Assembly: GCA_963840785.1 (NCBI GenBank) | Contig: CAWJAF010000013.1 | Span: 365,738-429,737, forward strand | Direction of reading: 5' to 3' | Origin: JALYOK01 sp963840785 | Lineage (GTDB): Bacteria; Pseudomonadota; Gammaproteobacteria; Burkholderiales; JALYOK01 | DNA length: 64,000 nucleotides | The notes under the pieces: model-generated | Told to the model about the DNA's origin: nothing | Database searches by the model: none | What the model saw: the letters and a program-made list of their open reading frames with translations, nothing else | Part shown: one piece after another, positions 26,550 through 35,639 of the stretch | How positions within the stretch are numbered: the first letter of the stretch is position 1 | Layout of the letters: the number at the start of each line of letters is the position of its first letter | Translations under genes and position numbers: made by a program

Positions 26550-26555
26550 TAGCAA

Positions 26556-27914
26556 TTAGTCCCCCGCTACCGTCATCTTCTCGATCAAGATCGAGCCGCA
26601 TAGTTTCGAGCCGCGCACGATGACATCGTTGCCGACGGCAACGATGCCTTTGAACATATCTTTCAAATTCCCCGCGATGGTAATTTCTTCGACGGGATAC
26701 TGGATCTCGCCACCTTCCACCCAATAGCCCGACGCGCCACGAGAATAGTCGCCCGTGACGGCGTTGATGCCATGACCAAGTAATTCCGTGACTAGCAAGC
26801 CACGGCCCATTTGTTTGAGCAAGGCAGGGAAATCCTGGCCCGTATCGGGCACGATTAAATTGTGATTGCCGCCAGCGTTACCGGTGGATTGCATGCCGAG
26901 TTTGCGTGCGGAATAGCTGCCGAGAAAATAGCCTTGTAACACGCCGTCCTTTATGACGTCGCGTGGCTTGGTCGCGACACCTTCCGCGTCGAATGGGCTC
27001 GACGAGAATCCCTTGGGCAGATGCGGCGCTTCGCGAATTTGTAAAAACGTCGGGAAAATTTGCTTTCCAAGGCTGTCGAGCAAGAAGGAAGATTTGCGAT
27101 ATAAGCTGCCGCCGCTGACGGCGCTGACGAAATGACTAATCAGGCCTTGCGCGATCGGGCCTTCAAACAGAACCGGGCATTCCAAGGTTTTGAGCTTGCG
27201 ACCGTTTAGGCGCTTGATTGCGCGTTCCCCGGCAATTTGTCCAACACGCTCGATTTGATCTAGCTCAGCAAAATCTCGCGAAGTCGTATACCAGTCATCG
27301 CGCTGCATAATATCGCCGTCGGAGGCAATGACGGAACAACTCACGCCATGGCGAGATGAAGGGTAGCCGCCGATAAAGCCGGAACTATTGCCATAGCAAA
27401 AGTGAGCGTCCTGAGTCGAGGCCGACGCGCCGTCGGAATTGTCGATACGTTTATCGACGGCAAAGGCGGCCGCTTCGGCGCGCTTGCCGAGTTCGATCGA
27501 TTGTTCGACGGTAATGCCCCACGGATGGTAAAGATCGAGGTCGGGAAATGGGCCTTTCGCCAAAAGCGCCGGATCGGCCAAGCCGGAAAATTCGTCCATG
27601 GCGGTGTGTTTGGCGATGCTGCAGGCCTTTTCCACCGTATCGCGCATCGCTTTTGGGCTTAGGTCAGACGACCCAGCATGGCCTTTTTGCTTTCCAAAAT
27701 AGACAGTTACGGACAGGCCTTTGTCGCGATGGTATTCGATGGTTTCGACTTCTTCCATGCGAACGTTGACGCTATGACCCCAACCCTCGGAAACTTCGGC
27801 CTCGGCGGCCGACGCGCCGGATTCCTTGGCTAGATTGAGCAAATCGGTAGTGTATTGGGCTAATTCGGCCGGTGAATAAGAAAACCCGGCGGCGTTGCTG
27901 ATATGTGCGGACAT
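26556..27914 (-). CDS. pmbA: metalloprotease PmbA (TldE)
   Basis: A 452-residue protein of the TldD/PmbA peptidase family, which together with TldD processes microcin B17 and CcdA. N-terminal features include ASAAEAEVSEGWGHSVNVRMEEVETIEYHRDKGLSVTVYFGKQKG. C-terminal ones are NLIVPDTGQDFPALLKQMGRGLLVTELLGHGINAVTGDYSRGASGYWVEGGEIQYPVEEITIAGNL. PmbA subunits lack the zinc ligands of TldD, and none is seen. It is divergent from yjgA. Confidence 0.94.
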   Translation of the reverse strand: MSAHISNAAGFSYSPAELAQYTTDLLNLAKESGASAAEAEVSEGWGHSVNVRMEEVETIEYHRDKGLSVTVYFGKQKGHAGSSDLSPKAMRDTVEKACSIAKHTAMDEFSGLADPALLAKGPFPDLDLYHPWGITVEQSIELGKRAEAAAFAVDKRIDNSDGASASTQDAHFCYGNSSGFIGGYPSSRHGVSCSVIASDGDIMQRDDWYTTSRDFAELDQIERVGQIAGERAIKRLNGRKLKTLECPVLFEGPIAQGLISHFVSAVSGGSLYRKSSFLLDSLGKQIFPTFLQIREAPHLPKGFSSSPFDAEGVATKPRDVIKDGVLQGYFLGSYSARKLGMQSTGNAGGNHNLIVPDTGQDFPALLKQMGRGLLVTELLGHGINAVTGDYSRGASGYWVEGGEIQYPVEEITIAGNLKDMFKGIVAVGNDVIVRGSKLCGSILIEKMTVAGD

Positions 27915-27966
27915 GATTTAATTTCTTGCTATAAACAATTGAGGTATCATAATAATTTAATTACGC

Positions 27967-28491
27967 ATGAACATGGATTCGACGCCGTTTGATCCGCCCA
28001 GCAAGTCGCAAAAGAAGCGAGACATGCTCGGTTTGCAAGCAATCGGTGAAGCACTGGTGGCGCTCAACGATGCTACGTTGAAAATCTTCGATCTGCCTGA
28101 AGAACTTTCAGCAGCGATCCGGGAAATGCGGCGAACCAGGGGGCATGAAGGCAAGCGGCGACAGATGCAGTATATCGGACGAATCATGCGTCAGGTAGAC
28201 AGCGCATCAATTGCGGCCAAACTTGAGCAAGTTAAGCAGCCCGCAAAACGCGAAGTGGCGCGGCTGCACCACGCGGAACGTTGGCGCGAACGCTTGATGA
28301 AAGATCCACGCGCATTTACTGAATTGGAAGCGCTGCGGCCCGACGCGGATTTGACGGCGATTCAGCAGCTCGTCCACGATGCTCGCGAGGAAGCCGCAAA
28401 AAAACGCCCACCGAAAGCGTTTCGCGAATTATTCCGTGCGCTAACGACATGGCTGAACGAAAAGAATCGGGAATCGAGTAGCAATGAGTAA
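27967..28491 (+). CDS. yjgA: ribosome-associated protein YjgA (DarP)
   Basis: A 174-residue protein of the DUF615 family that joins late 50S ribosomal assembly. Typical signature: SKSQKKRDMLGLQAIGEALVAL, followed by RRTRGHEGKRRQMQYIGRIMRQVD and HHAERWRERLM. It starts MNMDSTPFDPPSKSQKKR, as in many betaproteobacteria. It overlaps mog by eight bases. The yjgA/pmbA divergence is conserved in this class. Confidence 0.93.
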   Translation: MNMDSTPFDPPSKSQKKRDMLGLQAIGEALVALNDATLKIFDLPEELSAAIREMRRTRGHEGKRRQMQYIGRIMRQVDSASIAAKLEQVKQPAKREVARLHHAERWRERLMKDPRAFTELEALRPDADLTAIQQLVHDAREEAAKKRPPKAFRELFRALTTWLNEKNRESSSNE

Positions 28492-29044
28492 CGAGTACGA
28501 TAACGTGAAAATCGGTCTTTTGACCATCAGCGACCGCGCGTCTAAGGGCGTTTACCAGGACGAGGGCATCCCGGCGCTGAAGGCCTGGGCGGAGCAAGTG
28601 TTGTTAAATCCGCTTTCGTTCGTCACCAAAGTTATTCCCGATGAGCAGGCGTTGATTGAAGCCGCATTGAAAGAATTCGTCGACCAAGAAAACTGTGCGC
28701 TGGTTTTGACCACCGGCGGCACCGGCCCGGCGCCGCGCGATGTCACGCCGGAGGCAACGCGCGCGGTGGCGGATCGCGTGATGGAAGGCTTCGGCGAAGC
28801 GATGCGGATGAATAACCTCAAATATGTGCCGACCGCGATCTTGTCGCGCCAGGTCGCTGTCATCCGTAAGCATTCGTTAATCATTAATATGCCGGGCCAA
28901 CCGAAAGCAATTAAAGAAACGCTGGATGGAATTTTTGCCGCGGTGCCCTATTGCGTTGATTTGATCGGCGGGCCCTACATTGAAACGCGTGACGATTTGA
29001 TTAAATCGTTCCGGCCAAAATCGGCCATTCGACCAAAGCCATAA
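28484..29044 (+). CDS. mog: molybdopterin adenylyltransferase
   Basis: A 186-residue enzyme that adenylates molybdopterin before molybdenum insertion. Motifs: IGLLTISDRASKGVYQDEGIPAL, the substrate-binding LTTGGTGPAPRDVTPEATRAV and INMPGQPKAIKETLDGIFAAVPYCVDLIGGPYIET. It begins inside the yjgA 3' end, so translation is probably coupled. Other molybdenum cofactor genes are not in the window. Confidence 0.94.
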   Translation: MSNEYDNVKIGLLTISDRASKGVYQDEGIPALKAWAEQVLLNPLSFVTKVIPDEQALIEAALKEFVDQENCALVLTTGGTGPAPRDVTPEATRAVADRVMEGFGEAMRMNNLKYVPTAILSRQVAVIRKHSLIINMPGQPKAIKETLDGIFAAVPYCVDLIGGPYIETRDDLIKSFRPKSAIRPKP

Positions 29045-29085
29045 TTTAAGTTTCATAAGAACTATATTTGCTGCGAGCTAAGTTA

Positions 29086-29577
29086 ATGAAAACATTTATT
29101 TGCATGATCAGATTTTTCCTCCTGAGTGGCGCGATCTTCTCGATAGCGTCAACATCCTACGCAGACGTCTACAAGTGGGTCGACAAGGATGGAAAAGTTC
29201 AGTATTCCGATCAGCCACCGCTTTCCGGTGACGCAAAAAAGCTTAAGCGTAAGAGCAAAGATGCAGCGGAACCCGCGTCGGCGGCTCCGGCTGGCAACGC
29301 TGCGGTGCCGGTTAAATCTGTCGCTGATCAAGAGCTTGAATTTCGCAAACGCAAAGGCGAAAAAGAAGAAGCGGAGAAAAAGCAAAAGCTCGACGCAGAA
29401 TTTGCGCAAAAAGAAAAAGAGTATTGCGATAGCCTGCGCAACAGTCTACGCACCCATGGCGATGGCACTCGACTGGTGCGCTACAACGAAAAAGGCGAAC
29501 GAATATTCCTCGACGACAAAGAGCGCGCCGCAGCAAAACAGAACATTGAGGAAAGACTTGCGAAAGAATGCAAATAA
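29086..29577 (+). CDS. exported DUF4124 domain protein
   Basis: A 163-residue protein with a signal peptide (MKTFICMIRFFLLSGAIFSIASTSYA) followed at once by the DUF4124 motif DVYKWVDKDGKVQYSDQPP. The remainder is highly charged and likely coiled-coil (EFRKRKGEKEEAEKKQKLDAEFAQKEKEYCDSLRNSL). Function is unknown; such proteins are frequent in the periplasm of betaproteobacteria. The ATG at 29086 opens the signal peptide. An upstream TTG is less likely. Confidence 0.82.
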   Translation: MKTFICMIRFFLLSGAIFSIASTSYADVYKWVDKDGKVQYSDQPPLSGDAKKLKRKSKDAAEPASAAPAGNAAVPVKSVADQELEFRKRKGEKEEAEKKQKLDAEFAQKEKEYCDSLRNSLRTHGDGTRLVRYNEKGERIFLDDKERAAAKQNIEERLAKECK

Positions 29578-29682
29578 TTTAGCTTCCGTAGCTTAGAATC
29601 CGCGGCCGAGGAATATTTCGGCACTGAAAATTAAACGTATTTATGCGCTGGGCTGATTTGCTCAACCAGCGAAGAAAACAAT

Positions 29683-31371
29683 ATGGTTACTCCGACCGAT
29701 CAGGTGGGTGGATATACCAACCCGCCGCTGCAAAACCTAGATCGAGCCAACGCATGGCTTGAGACGCTGCCGCGTGACAATTTGGACGCCGCGCGTGCCC
29801 ATATTTTGCACGTCATGGGCACGTTTTCGCATTCGCGCGAGCTTCTGACTGTCGATGGTGTCAATACACTCCTGCACCTTGACGAAGGTTGTCAGCCGGT
29901 GCTGGTTGATATTCTGCGTGAATACCTGCAAAACCCGGGAATTGACAACGCTAAGTCAAACGACTTGTGCCGCGAAATGGATACTATTTACGGCGAACTC
30001 GCGGACGCCTATGCGCGATTTATTCGGGTGTACCACGAGACCCGCACCAGTACAAAACAGATCGCGCAATTCATGGCACTGGTGATGGGACGAGCCCTCT
30101 TCTGTTTGGGCCATCGTGCGAAATGGAACTTCTTCCGACAGCGTGTGATGGACGAATCTGCATGGACAACGGTGCACACCGTTTATCGTTATGCGGAGAT
30201 GGACGGATTGTTGTCGACTAAACTTGTGCTGTATTCGCGGCCTTATGAAATACTTAGCACGCCAGGTGCCCTCTATGTAAGAACGGTTATGCTCGATACG
30301 ATGAGCGGAGGGAATTTTCAACCTACCCAAATTGAAACCGCGGACCATTGGTTAACGTCCTGGAGCGTCACCGGTAGCCCGGATCACGGGTACATTCCAG
30401 AGAAACATTTCTACGCGACGAACCTTAACGTTGCATCCGGTGCTCGCCGTGCTCATGCGCCGAAGACTAACGAGGAGAATCGTTACCTCAAGACGGAATA
30501 CCTCGCGATCGAAATTGGCCGCGCGAAAGATCGTTTGCGCGAAGGCGAGATTCAATTCGGTCTCGGATTCATTGCAAAGCAACCCATCAGTGAATACCTG
30601 TCATTGCTTGATCGCTTGCTGATGCTTTGGTCGCCTGAAGCGGTGGCACAAGATCAGCGCGGCGAAAAACGCGTTCCAATCACTGATGAAACGGTGCAGG
30701 CCATTCGCGGACTCAATGGTCTTTGCGAGTGCGCGCGACAAGACTATGAAAAAGCCAACGGTCCGATGGAGTTAAATCGCGGCTTATCGCGAGACGAAGA
30801 AATGGATTTGCAGGTGTACGGTTTCATCACAGAGCGAACTCGCCAAAAACTACGTTCGCGTCCCTTGGACGCGACGCAACCCATTCCGGCCGTTGAGCAA
30901 TGGCAATTGCGCGACGAGAGCGTAAACGGCTATGGCGTATCGTTTCCGAGTACGCAATATCGTCATCTCAAACTCGGGACATTGGTCGGATTGAAACGGC
31001 GTCGCAGCGAGCGTTGGGTCGTCGGCGTGGTTACTCGTTTGCAAAACAAAAAACATCCGGACGAAAGTCTGGCGGGAATTGAAATTTTTACCCTTGCGCC
31101 AGTCATTGTCATCGTCAACGAAGACGTGGCTGCCTCGAACGCCGAGACGAGCCGGTCTTCCTGGGGCTTGTTTATTCCCGGCGACAAGCAAGCGGGTCGC
31201 CGCGACAGCCTTGTCATCGACGGCGCCATGTATGCCAACAAAAAGCAAATCCTCATGAGCGCTCGCAATGTTCGTTACGTGGTACAACTCAACAACGTGT
31301 TGCGGTCGGGCGAAGGCTGGCACCGCATCGAATTCGAAGTGGTCGGGAAACGCGAAGTCGTTCAGAAGTAG
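29683..31371 (+). CDS. large hypothetical protein (562 residues)
   Basis: A soluble protein without signal peptide or membrane segments. The N-terminal half is helical (LDRANAWLETLPRDNLDAARAHILHVMGTFSHS, ADAYARFIRVYHETRTSTKQIAQFMALVMGR). The C-terminal third appears beta-rich, with LGTLVGLKRRRSERWVVGVVTRLQNKKHPDESLAGIEIFTLAP, which recalls PilZ-like or similar small barrels. That is only an impression. I do not recognise the family. The flanks (an exported DUF4124 protein and a dead sugar kinase) give no clue. Confidence 0.75.
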   Translation: MVTPTDQVGGYTNPPLQNLDRANAWLETLPRDNLDAARAHILHVMGTFSHSRELLTVDGVNTLLHLDEGCQPVLVDILREYLQNPGIDNAKSNDLCREMDTIYGELADAYARFIRVYHETRTSTKQIAQFMALVMGRALFCLGHRAKWNFFRQRVMDESAWTTVHTVYRYAEMDGLLSTKLVLYSRPYEILSTPGALYVRTVMLDTMSGGNFQPTQIETADHWLTSWSVTGSPDHGYIPEKHFYATNLNVASGARRAHAPKTNEENRYLKTEYLAIEIGRAKDRLREGEIQFGLGFIAKQPISEYLSLLDRLLMLWSPEAVAQDQRGEKRVPITDETVQAIRGLNGLCECARQDYEKANGPMELNRGLSRDEEMDLQVYGFITERTRQKLRSRPLDATQPIPAVEQWQLRDESVNGYGVSFPSTQYRHLKLGTLVGLKRRRSERWVVGVVTRLQNKKHPDESLAGIEIFTLAPVIVIVNEDVAASNAETSRSSWGLFIPGDKQAGRRDSLVIDGAMYANKKQILMSARNVRYVVQLNNVLRSGEGWHRIEFEVVGKREVVQK

Positions 31372-31410
31372 AATTATCGACTTTCTTGTTGTTGAAGTAA
31401 TTACGAAGCC

Positions 31411-31588
31411 ATGCCCTCATTTGATGTGGGTGCCCTCGGTGAACCTATGTACGAATTCCGTCAAATTCCGGGACAGCCGCGCCAATGCAGCCGCCGCACT
31501 GACTACCACGGGGTTTGGCGCCGCCACGCCGCTGCCGCACGCTGAATCGATCCAGCGCTTTTTAGCGCAACAGTTAGCCGCACAATGA
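31411..31588 (+). pseudogene. remnant of a PfkB-family sugar kinase with its middle deleted
   Basis: The ATG opens MPSFDVGALGEPMYEFRQIPG, a typical PfkB/2-keto-3-deoxygluconate kinase N-terminus. About 20 codons later, in another frame, sequence typical of the same family's C-terminus appears: ANAAAALTTTGFGAATPLP and then SIQRFLAQQLAAQ. Roughly 270 residues, including the ATP and sugar sites, are absent, so the product would be inactive. An assembly collapse is an alternative cause. It precedes an aminotransferase gene. Confidence 0.7.
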
Positions 31589-31641
31589 CAGCCAAACCAA
31601 ATTCCATTACGCTTTCAACTTAACCTTTACCGACGACCTTC

Positions 31642-32724
31642 ATGAACGCTCCGTTAATTTCGATTCGCCCGCTAACCGCCCCGCAACCGGCGCTGCTCCC
31701 AGAAATCCTCGGTTTCGGCCGTCATTTCACTCATCGGATGTTCACTCAAATTTATACGCCGGAGCTCGGTTGGCACAACGCCACGATCGGCCCCTACCAG
31801 CCGATCGCCTTGGACCCGGCGAGTTTAGTGTTTCACAGCGGTCAAGCGATTTTCGAAGGGACTAAGGCTTATCCGCGCCCTGACGGCCAATTTAATTTGT
31901 TTCGCGTCGAGCAAAATGCGGCGCGATTTAATCGATCCGCGCATCGCTTATCGATGCCGGCGATCGACCCCAACTTCCACATTCATGCCATTAGTGAATT
32001 AGTAAAATTGGAAAAGGCGTGGATGCCCTATCAACCCGGTGCGGCGCTCTATATTCGCCCGGTAATGGTGGCAAGCGACCCGACGCTCGAAGTGCGCGCG
32101 AGCAAAAATTTTCTGCACTACATCATTCTCAGCCCCGCAAGTCCGTATTTTTCGTCAGGCTCGAAAGCAGTCCGGGTGTTGATTTCGCACGAATACGTGC
32201 GCGCCGTGCGTGGCGGCACCGGCGAAGCGAAAACTACGGCGAACTATGCCATTAGCTTGCACGCCATCGAGCAAGCTCGCGCGCAGGGCTATCAACAGGT
32301 ATTGTGGCTGGATGCGTTGGAACGGCGCTATATCGAGGAAGTGGGCGCGATGAATATCGCGTTTGTCTACGAAGGAAAACATATTAGAACGCCCGAACTG
32401 TCGGGCAGCATTTTGCCGGGCATCACACGCGAATCGATTTTGCGACTTGCACCTGATTTAGGTTTCAGCGTGAGCGAAGAACGCATCGATGTTGAAGACG
32501 CGCTGAAAGATATCGCCAGCGGAAAAATCACCGAAATATTTGCGATGGGCACGGCAGCGGTGGTCGTTCCTGTCGGCGCCCTCGCGTACAAAGATCGTGA
32601 CTACGAAGTCAGGAATGCCGACTCCGCGCCCGTCGCGAAGGCGTTGTACAAAGGCTTAACGGACATTCAATACGGCCTCGCGCCGGATCCCTATGGCTGG
32701 ACGCGTACGGTCACAGTGAAGTAA
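31642..32724 (+). CDS. branched-chain aminotransferase, long (eukaryote-like) type
   Basis: A 360-residue class IV PLP aminotransferase. The PLP lysine lies in GGTGEAKTTANYAISLHA. Other motifs are LVFHSGQAIFEGTKAYPRPDGQFNLFRVEQNAARF, YIRPVMVASDPTLEV and IEEVGAMNIAFVYEG, typical of the BCAT1/type II group. It transfers amino groups between leucine, isoleucine or valine and 2-oxoglutarate. A different, shorter ilvE lies 1.2 kb away. Its 3' end overlaps waaF, on the opposite strand, by 14 bases. Confidence 0.9.
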   Translation: MNAPLISIRPLTAPQPALLPEILGFGRHFTHRMFTQIYTPELGWHNATIGPYQPIALDPASLVFHSGQAIFEGTKAYPRPDGQFNLFRVEQNAARFNRSAHRLSMPAIDPNFHIHAISELVKLEKAWMPYQPGAALYIRPVMVASDPTLEVRASKNFLHYIILSPASPYFSSGSKAVRVLISHEYVRAVRGGTGEAKTTANYAISLHAIEQARAQGYQQVLWLDALERRYIEEVGAMNIAFVYEGKHIRTPELSGSILPGITRESILRLAPDLGFSVSEERIDVEDALKDIASGKITEIFAMGTAAVVVPVGALAYKDRDYEVRNADSAPVAKALYKGLTDIQYGLAPDPYGWTRTVTVK

Positions 32725-33722
32725 TTACTTCGATAACGCGCTCGGGCGCTAATTGATTCATGCAATTGAAATGCCCGAGCGGGCATTCACGTTTGAAACA
32801 CGGGCTGCAATCTAAATTCAGTGACAACACTTTCGCGTGAGTTGACAGCGGCGGCGTAAAGCCCGGGCTGCTAGAGCCGAACAACGCGACTTGCGGACGA
32901 TCGAGCGCAGCAGCGATGTGCATCAGCCCCGAGTCGTTCGTGATAACCAGATCCGCGCTTGCGAGCAAATACACAGCGTCGGCGTAGTTTCGTTTTTCCG
33001 CATAGGTCTACAATTTTGCCATTGGTCTTTTCTACAATGGCCTTGCCAACAGGCGCGTCCTTGCTTGATCCCAGCAGGCATAGGCTGAAACCCCGCTCTA
33101 CAAGCTGATCTCCAAGCATTGCAAAATACTTTTCCGGCCAGCGTTTGGCGGCGCCATACTCTGCGCCGGGACAAAATATTGCAAGTTTGTGGGGTTGATC
33201 CATTCCGAAATTTCGCAAAACTTCGATTCGTTTTGCCGCGTCGAAAACCAGTTTCGGATTCGAAACAGGATGCGACGATGCAACGGTTTCTTCCTCTGCA
33301 AGCGCAGCAAAACGCTCAACCATCAATGGCGTTTTCGCTTCATCAAGCCGGCGAATATCGTTTAACAATCCCAAGCGAAACTCTCCGCGATAACCGGTAC
33401 GCAGGGGAATTGCCGCAAAAAAAGGAACCAGAGCAGACTTCAACGAATTCGGCAGAACGATTACTTGATCGTAGTGATTTGCCTTGAGCGCACGGCCAAG
33501 ATTTCTGCGCGCCGCAAAACCGAGTTCACCATGGGTGAACGGGTTGTCGATGACGTTCGCCACCTGCGGCATAAACGCAAACAGCGGCGCAACCCAAGCC
33601 GGTGCGAACATGTCGATTTTTACATTGGGAAATTTTTGGCACAGGCGCGCAAGCATCGGTTGCGCTAACACTGCGTCGCCGATCCACGACGGCGCGACGA
33701 TCAGAATCCTACTACGTGACAA
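32711..33722 (-). pseudogene. waaF: lipopolysaccharide heptosyltransferase II, frameshifted
   Basis: A glycosyltransferase family 9 protein adding the second heptose to the LPS inner core at the inner membrane. The N-terminus is SRSRILIVAPSWIGDAVLAQPML. Later come FCPGAEYGAAKRWPEKYFAML and, after a break, LVITNDSGLMHIAAALDRPQVALFGSSSPG. One extra base near 32984 shifts the frame between GKTKL and ADAVYLLAS. With it removed the gene is complete (about 336 residues). The likely TTG start overlaps the zinc-finger gene. A sequencing error is plausible, since the rest is perfectly conserved. Confidence 0.85.
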
Positions 33723-33900
33723 GCTTATATCGCGTTCCGCAATAAGGGCAAAGCGCTTCACCGGTCGTTTCGATGGCTAAGAAAACGCGCGGATGGGTAT
33801 TCCACAATTTCATCGACGGCAGCGGACAATGCAACGGCAAATCCGCCGCCACCACGTCGACGAAACGCTGATTCATTTCAGTGGGTTTTACTTGCGTCAT
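33712..33900 (-). CDS. zinc-finger domain protein between ilvE and waaF
   Basis: A 62-residue protein ending in the short zinc-binding segment GEALCPYCGTRYKL. It contains LPLHCPLPSMKLWNTHPRVFLAIE, the zf-CHCC type with C...H...CxxC. Such proteins resemble the mitochondrial complex I subunit NDUFS6. In betaproteobacteria they lie between ilvE and waaF, as here. The ATG overlaps the ilvE stop (ATGA), and its end overlaps the waaF start. Confidence 0.88.
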   Translation of the reverse strand: MTQVKPTEMNQRFVDVVAADLPLHCPLPSMKLWNTHPRVFLAIETTGEALCPYCGTRYKLVT

Positions 33901-34820
33901 CAAACGTAAGCGAGCCAATCGTTGTATTTTTCCGAGCGGCCGTTGACGATATCAAAGAATGCCGACTGCAATTTTTCCGTGATCGGACCGCGTTTGCCGG
34001 CGCCAATCACCCGGCCATCGAGCTCGCGAATCGGCGTGACTTCGGCGGCCGTACCGGTGAAAAACGCTTCGTCGGCGATATAGACATCGTCGCGCGTCAA
34101 GCGTCGCGTGACGAGACTCAAATTTAAATCTTTCGCCAAGCGATGAATCGTATTACGGGTAATCCCCGTCAGCGCCGACGCGATTTCCGGTTCGTAAATC
34201 ACACCATCTTTGACGATAAATAAATTTTCACCGGCGCCTTCAGCAACGAAACCGTCCACATCAAGCAACAAACCTTCGTCGTAACCGTGATCCACCGCTT
34301 CCATGTTAGCGAGAATCGAGTTCGCGTAAGTCGAGGCGATCTTCGCGCGCGCCATCGTGACATTCACGTGATGGCGTGCAAACGATGAGGTCTTGACACG
34401 AATCCCCTTCTCCAATCCATCGGCACCGAGATAAGCACCCCATGGCCACGCGGCGATGGCGACGTGAACCGACGCGCCCTTTGGCGACACACCCATTTTT
34501 TCTGAGCCGTAAAACGCAATCGGCCGTACGTAACAGGAATCCAGTTTATTCTCGCGCACCACTTGACGCTGCGCATCCATCAATGTTGCACGATCCCATG
34601 GCAACTTCATCATGTAGATGTGCGCGGAATTAAACAACCGGTCGGTGTGTTCCTTTAAACGAAAAATTGCCGTGCCGCGCGCCGTTTTGTAAGCACGCAA
34701 TCCTTCGAACACCGAGAGGCCATAGTGCAAAGAATGGGTTAGAACGTGGGTGGTCGCATCGCGCCACGGCACCATCTTGCCATCGTACCAAATCAGGCCA
34801 TCACGGTCTGCCATCGACAT
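33900..34820 (-). CDS. ilvE: branched-chain amino acid aminotransferase
   Basis: A 306-residue class IV PLP enzyme, the standard bacterial IlvE: GLIWYDGKMVPWRDATTHVLTHSLHYGLSVFEGLRAY, with Lys in NVTMARAKIASTYANSILAN and EVDGFVAEGAGENLFIV-like motifs (here DVDGFVAEGAGENLFIV). It makes leucine, isoleucine and valine from their keto acids. It is the first gene of the ilvE-zinc finger-waaF operon and diverges from a dehalogenase gene. Confidence 0.95.
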   Translation of the reverse strand: MSMADRDGLIWYDGKMVPWRDATTHVLTHSLHYGLSVFEGLRAYKTARGTAIFRLKEHTDRLFNSAHIYMMKLPWDRATLMDAQRQVVRENKLDSCYVRPIAFYGSEKMGVSPKGASVHVAIAAWPWGAYLGADGLEKGIRVKTSSFARHHVNVTMARAKIASTYANSILANMEAVDHGYDEGLLLDVDGFVAEGAGENLFIVKDGVIYEPEIASALTGITRNTIHRLAKDLNLSLVTRRLTRDDVYIADEAFFTGTAAEVTPIRELDGRVIGAGKRGPITEKLQSAFFDIVNGRSEKYNDWLAYV

Positions 34821-34901
34821 CGTAAAACTCCAGCATAAAAAGGAAAATTATAGCCGATTTTCATGCTACCTTTATCCCTCTAACACAATGGGAACCCAAC
34901 A

Positions 34902-35573
34902 ATGACGCTCAAAGCACTGGCGTTTGACGCCTACGGCACCATATTCAATGTCCACTCCGTAATCGCCCTGTGCGAAGAATTTTTTCCCGGTCGCGGTAGC
35001 GTGCTAAGCCAACTTTGGCGAACGAAACAGTTGGAATACACCTGGCTGCGCAGCTTAATGGGCGCCTACGAAGATTTCTGGCAAATCACTGAGTCCGGTC
35101 TCGCGTTTGCGTGCGAATCCCTTGGACTTCAATTGACCAGCGAAAAACGCGCGCGACTGATGGAGGCCTATTTGCATTTGACACCCTATCCCGACGTCGC
35201 ACCGGCACTCAAGCGTTTAAATCACTTACCACTCGCGATTCTGTCCAACGGTGCACCGCGCATGCTCATTGATGTCGTCGAAAATGCCCATCTCAGTGCT
35301 GATTTCAAACATCTTCTGAGCGTCGACAGCATGAAAATTTTCAAGCCCCATGCCAGCGTTTATCAGTTGGCTCCCGACACGTTCGGCGTCGCTCCCGAGG
35401 AAATTGGCTTCGTTTCATCGAACGGCTGGGATGTTGCCGGTGCCGCGCATTTTGGCTTTCGCACCTTCTGGATTAACCGCAACAAACAACCCACCGAAAA
35501 ACTCGGGGCGCAGCCCTACCGCATCGTCTCGACGTTGCATGATGTTGCTGACGAGCTTAAAAAAATGAGTTAA
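34902..35573 (+). CDS. haloacid dehalogenase, type II
   Basis: A 223-residue HAD-superfamily enzyme. Motif I is FDAYGTIFNVHS (nucleophile Asp), then LSNGAPRML, the lysine in SMKIFKPHASVYQLA, and FVSSNGWDVAGAAHFGFRTFWINR. The S-S-N-x-W-D pattern is characteristic of L-2-haloacid dehalogenases, which release halide from 2-haloalkanoates. The real substrate is uncertain. It is monocistronic. Confidence 0.9.
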   Translation: MTLKALAFDAYGTIFNVHSVIALCEEFFPGRGSVLSQLWRTKQLEYTWLRSLMGAYEDFWQITESGLAFACESLGLQLTSEKRARLMEAYLHLTPYPDVAPALKRLNHLPLAILSNGAPRMLIDVVENAHLSADFKHLLSVDSMKIFKPHASVYQLAPDTFGVAPEEIGFVSSNGWDVAGAAHFGFRTFWINRNKQPTEKLGAQPYRIVSTLHDVADELKKMS

Positions 35574-35639
35574 TATATAAGTTAAATACAATGCTGTAAT
35601 TAATTGTATCAATTTACTTTTAATTACCTAAAAGGCTTT

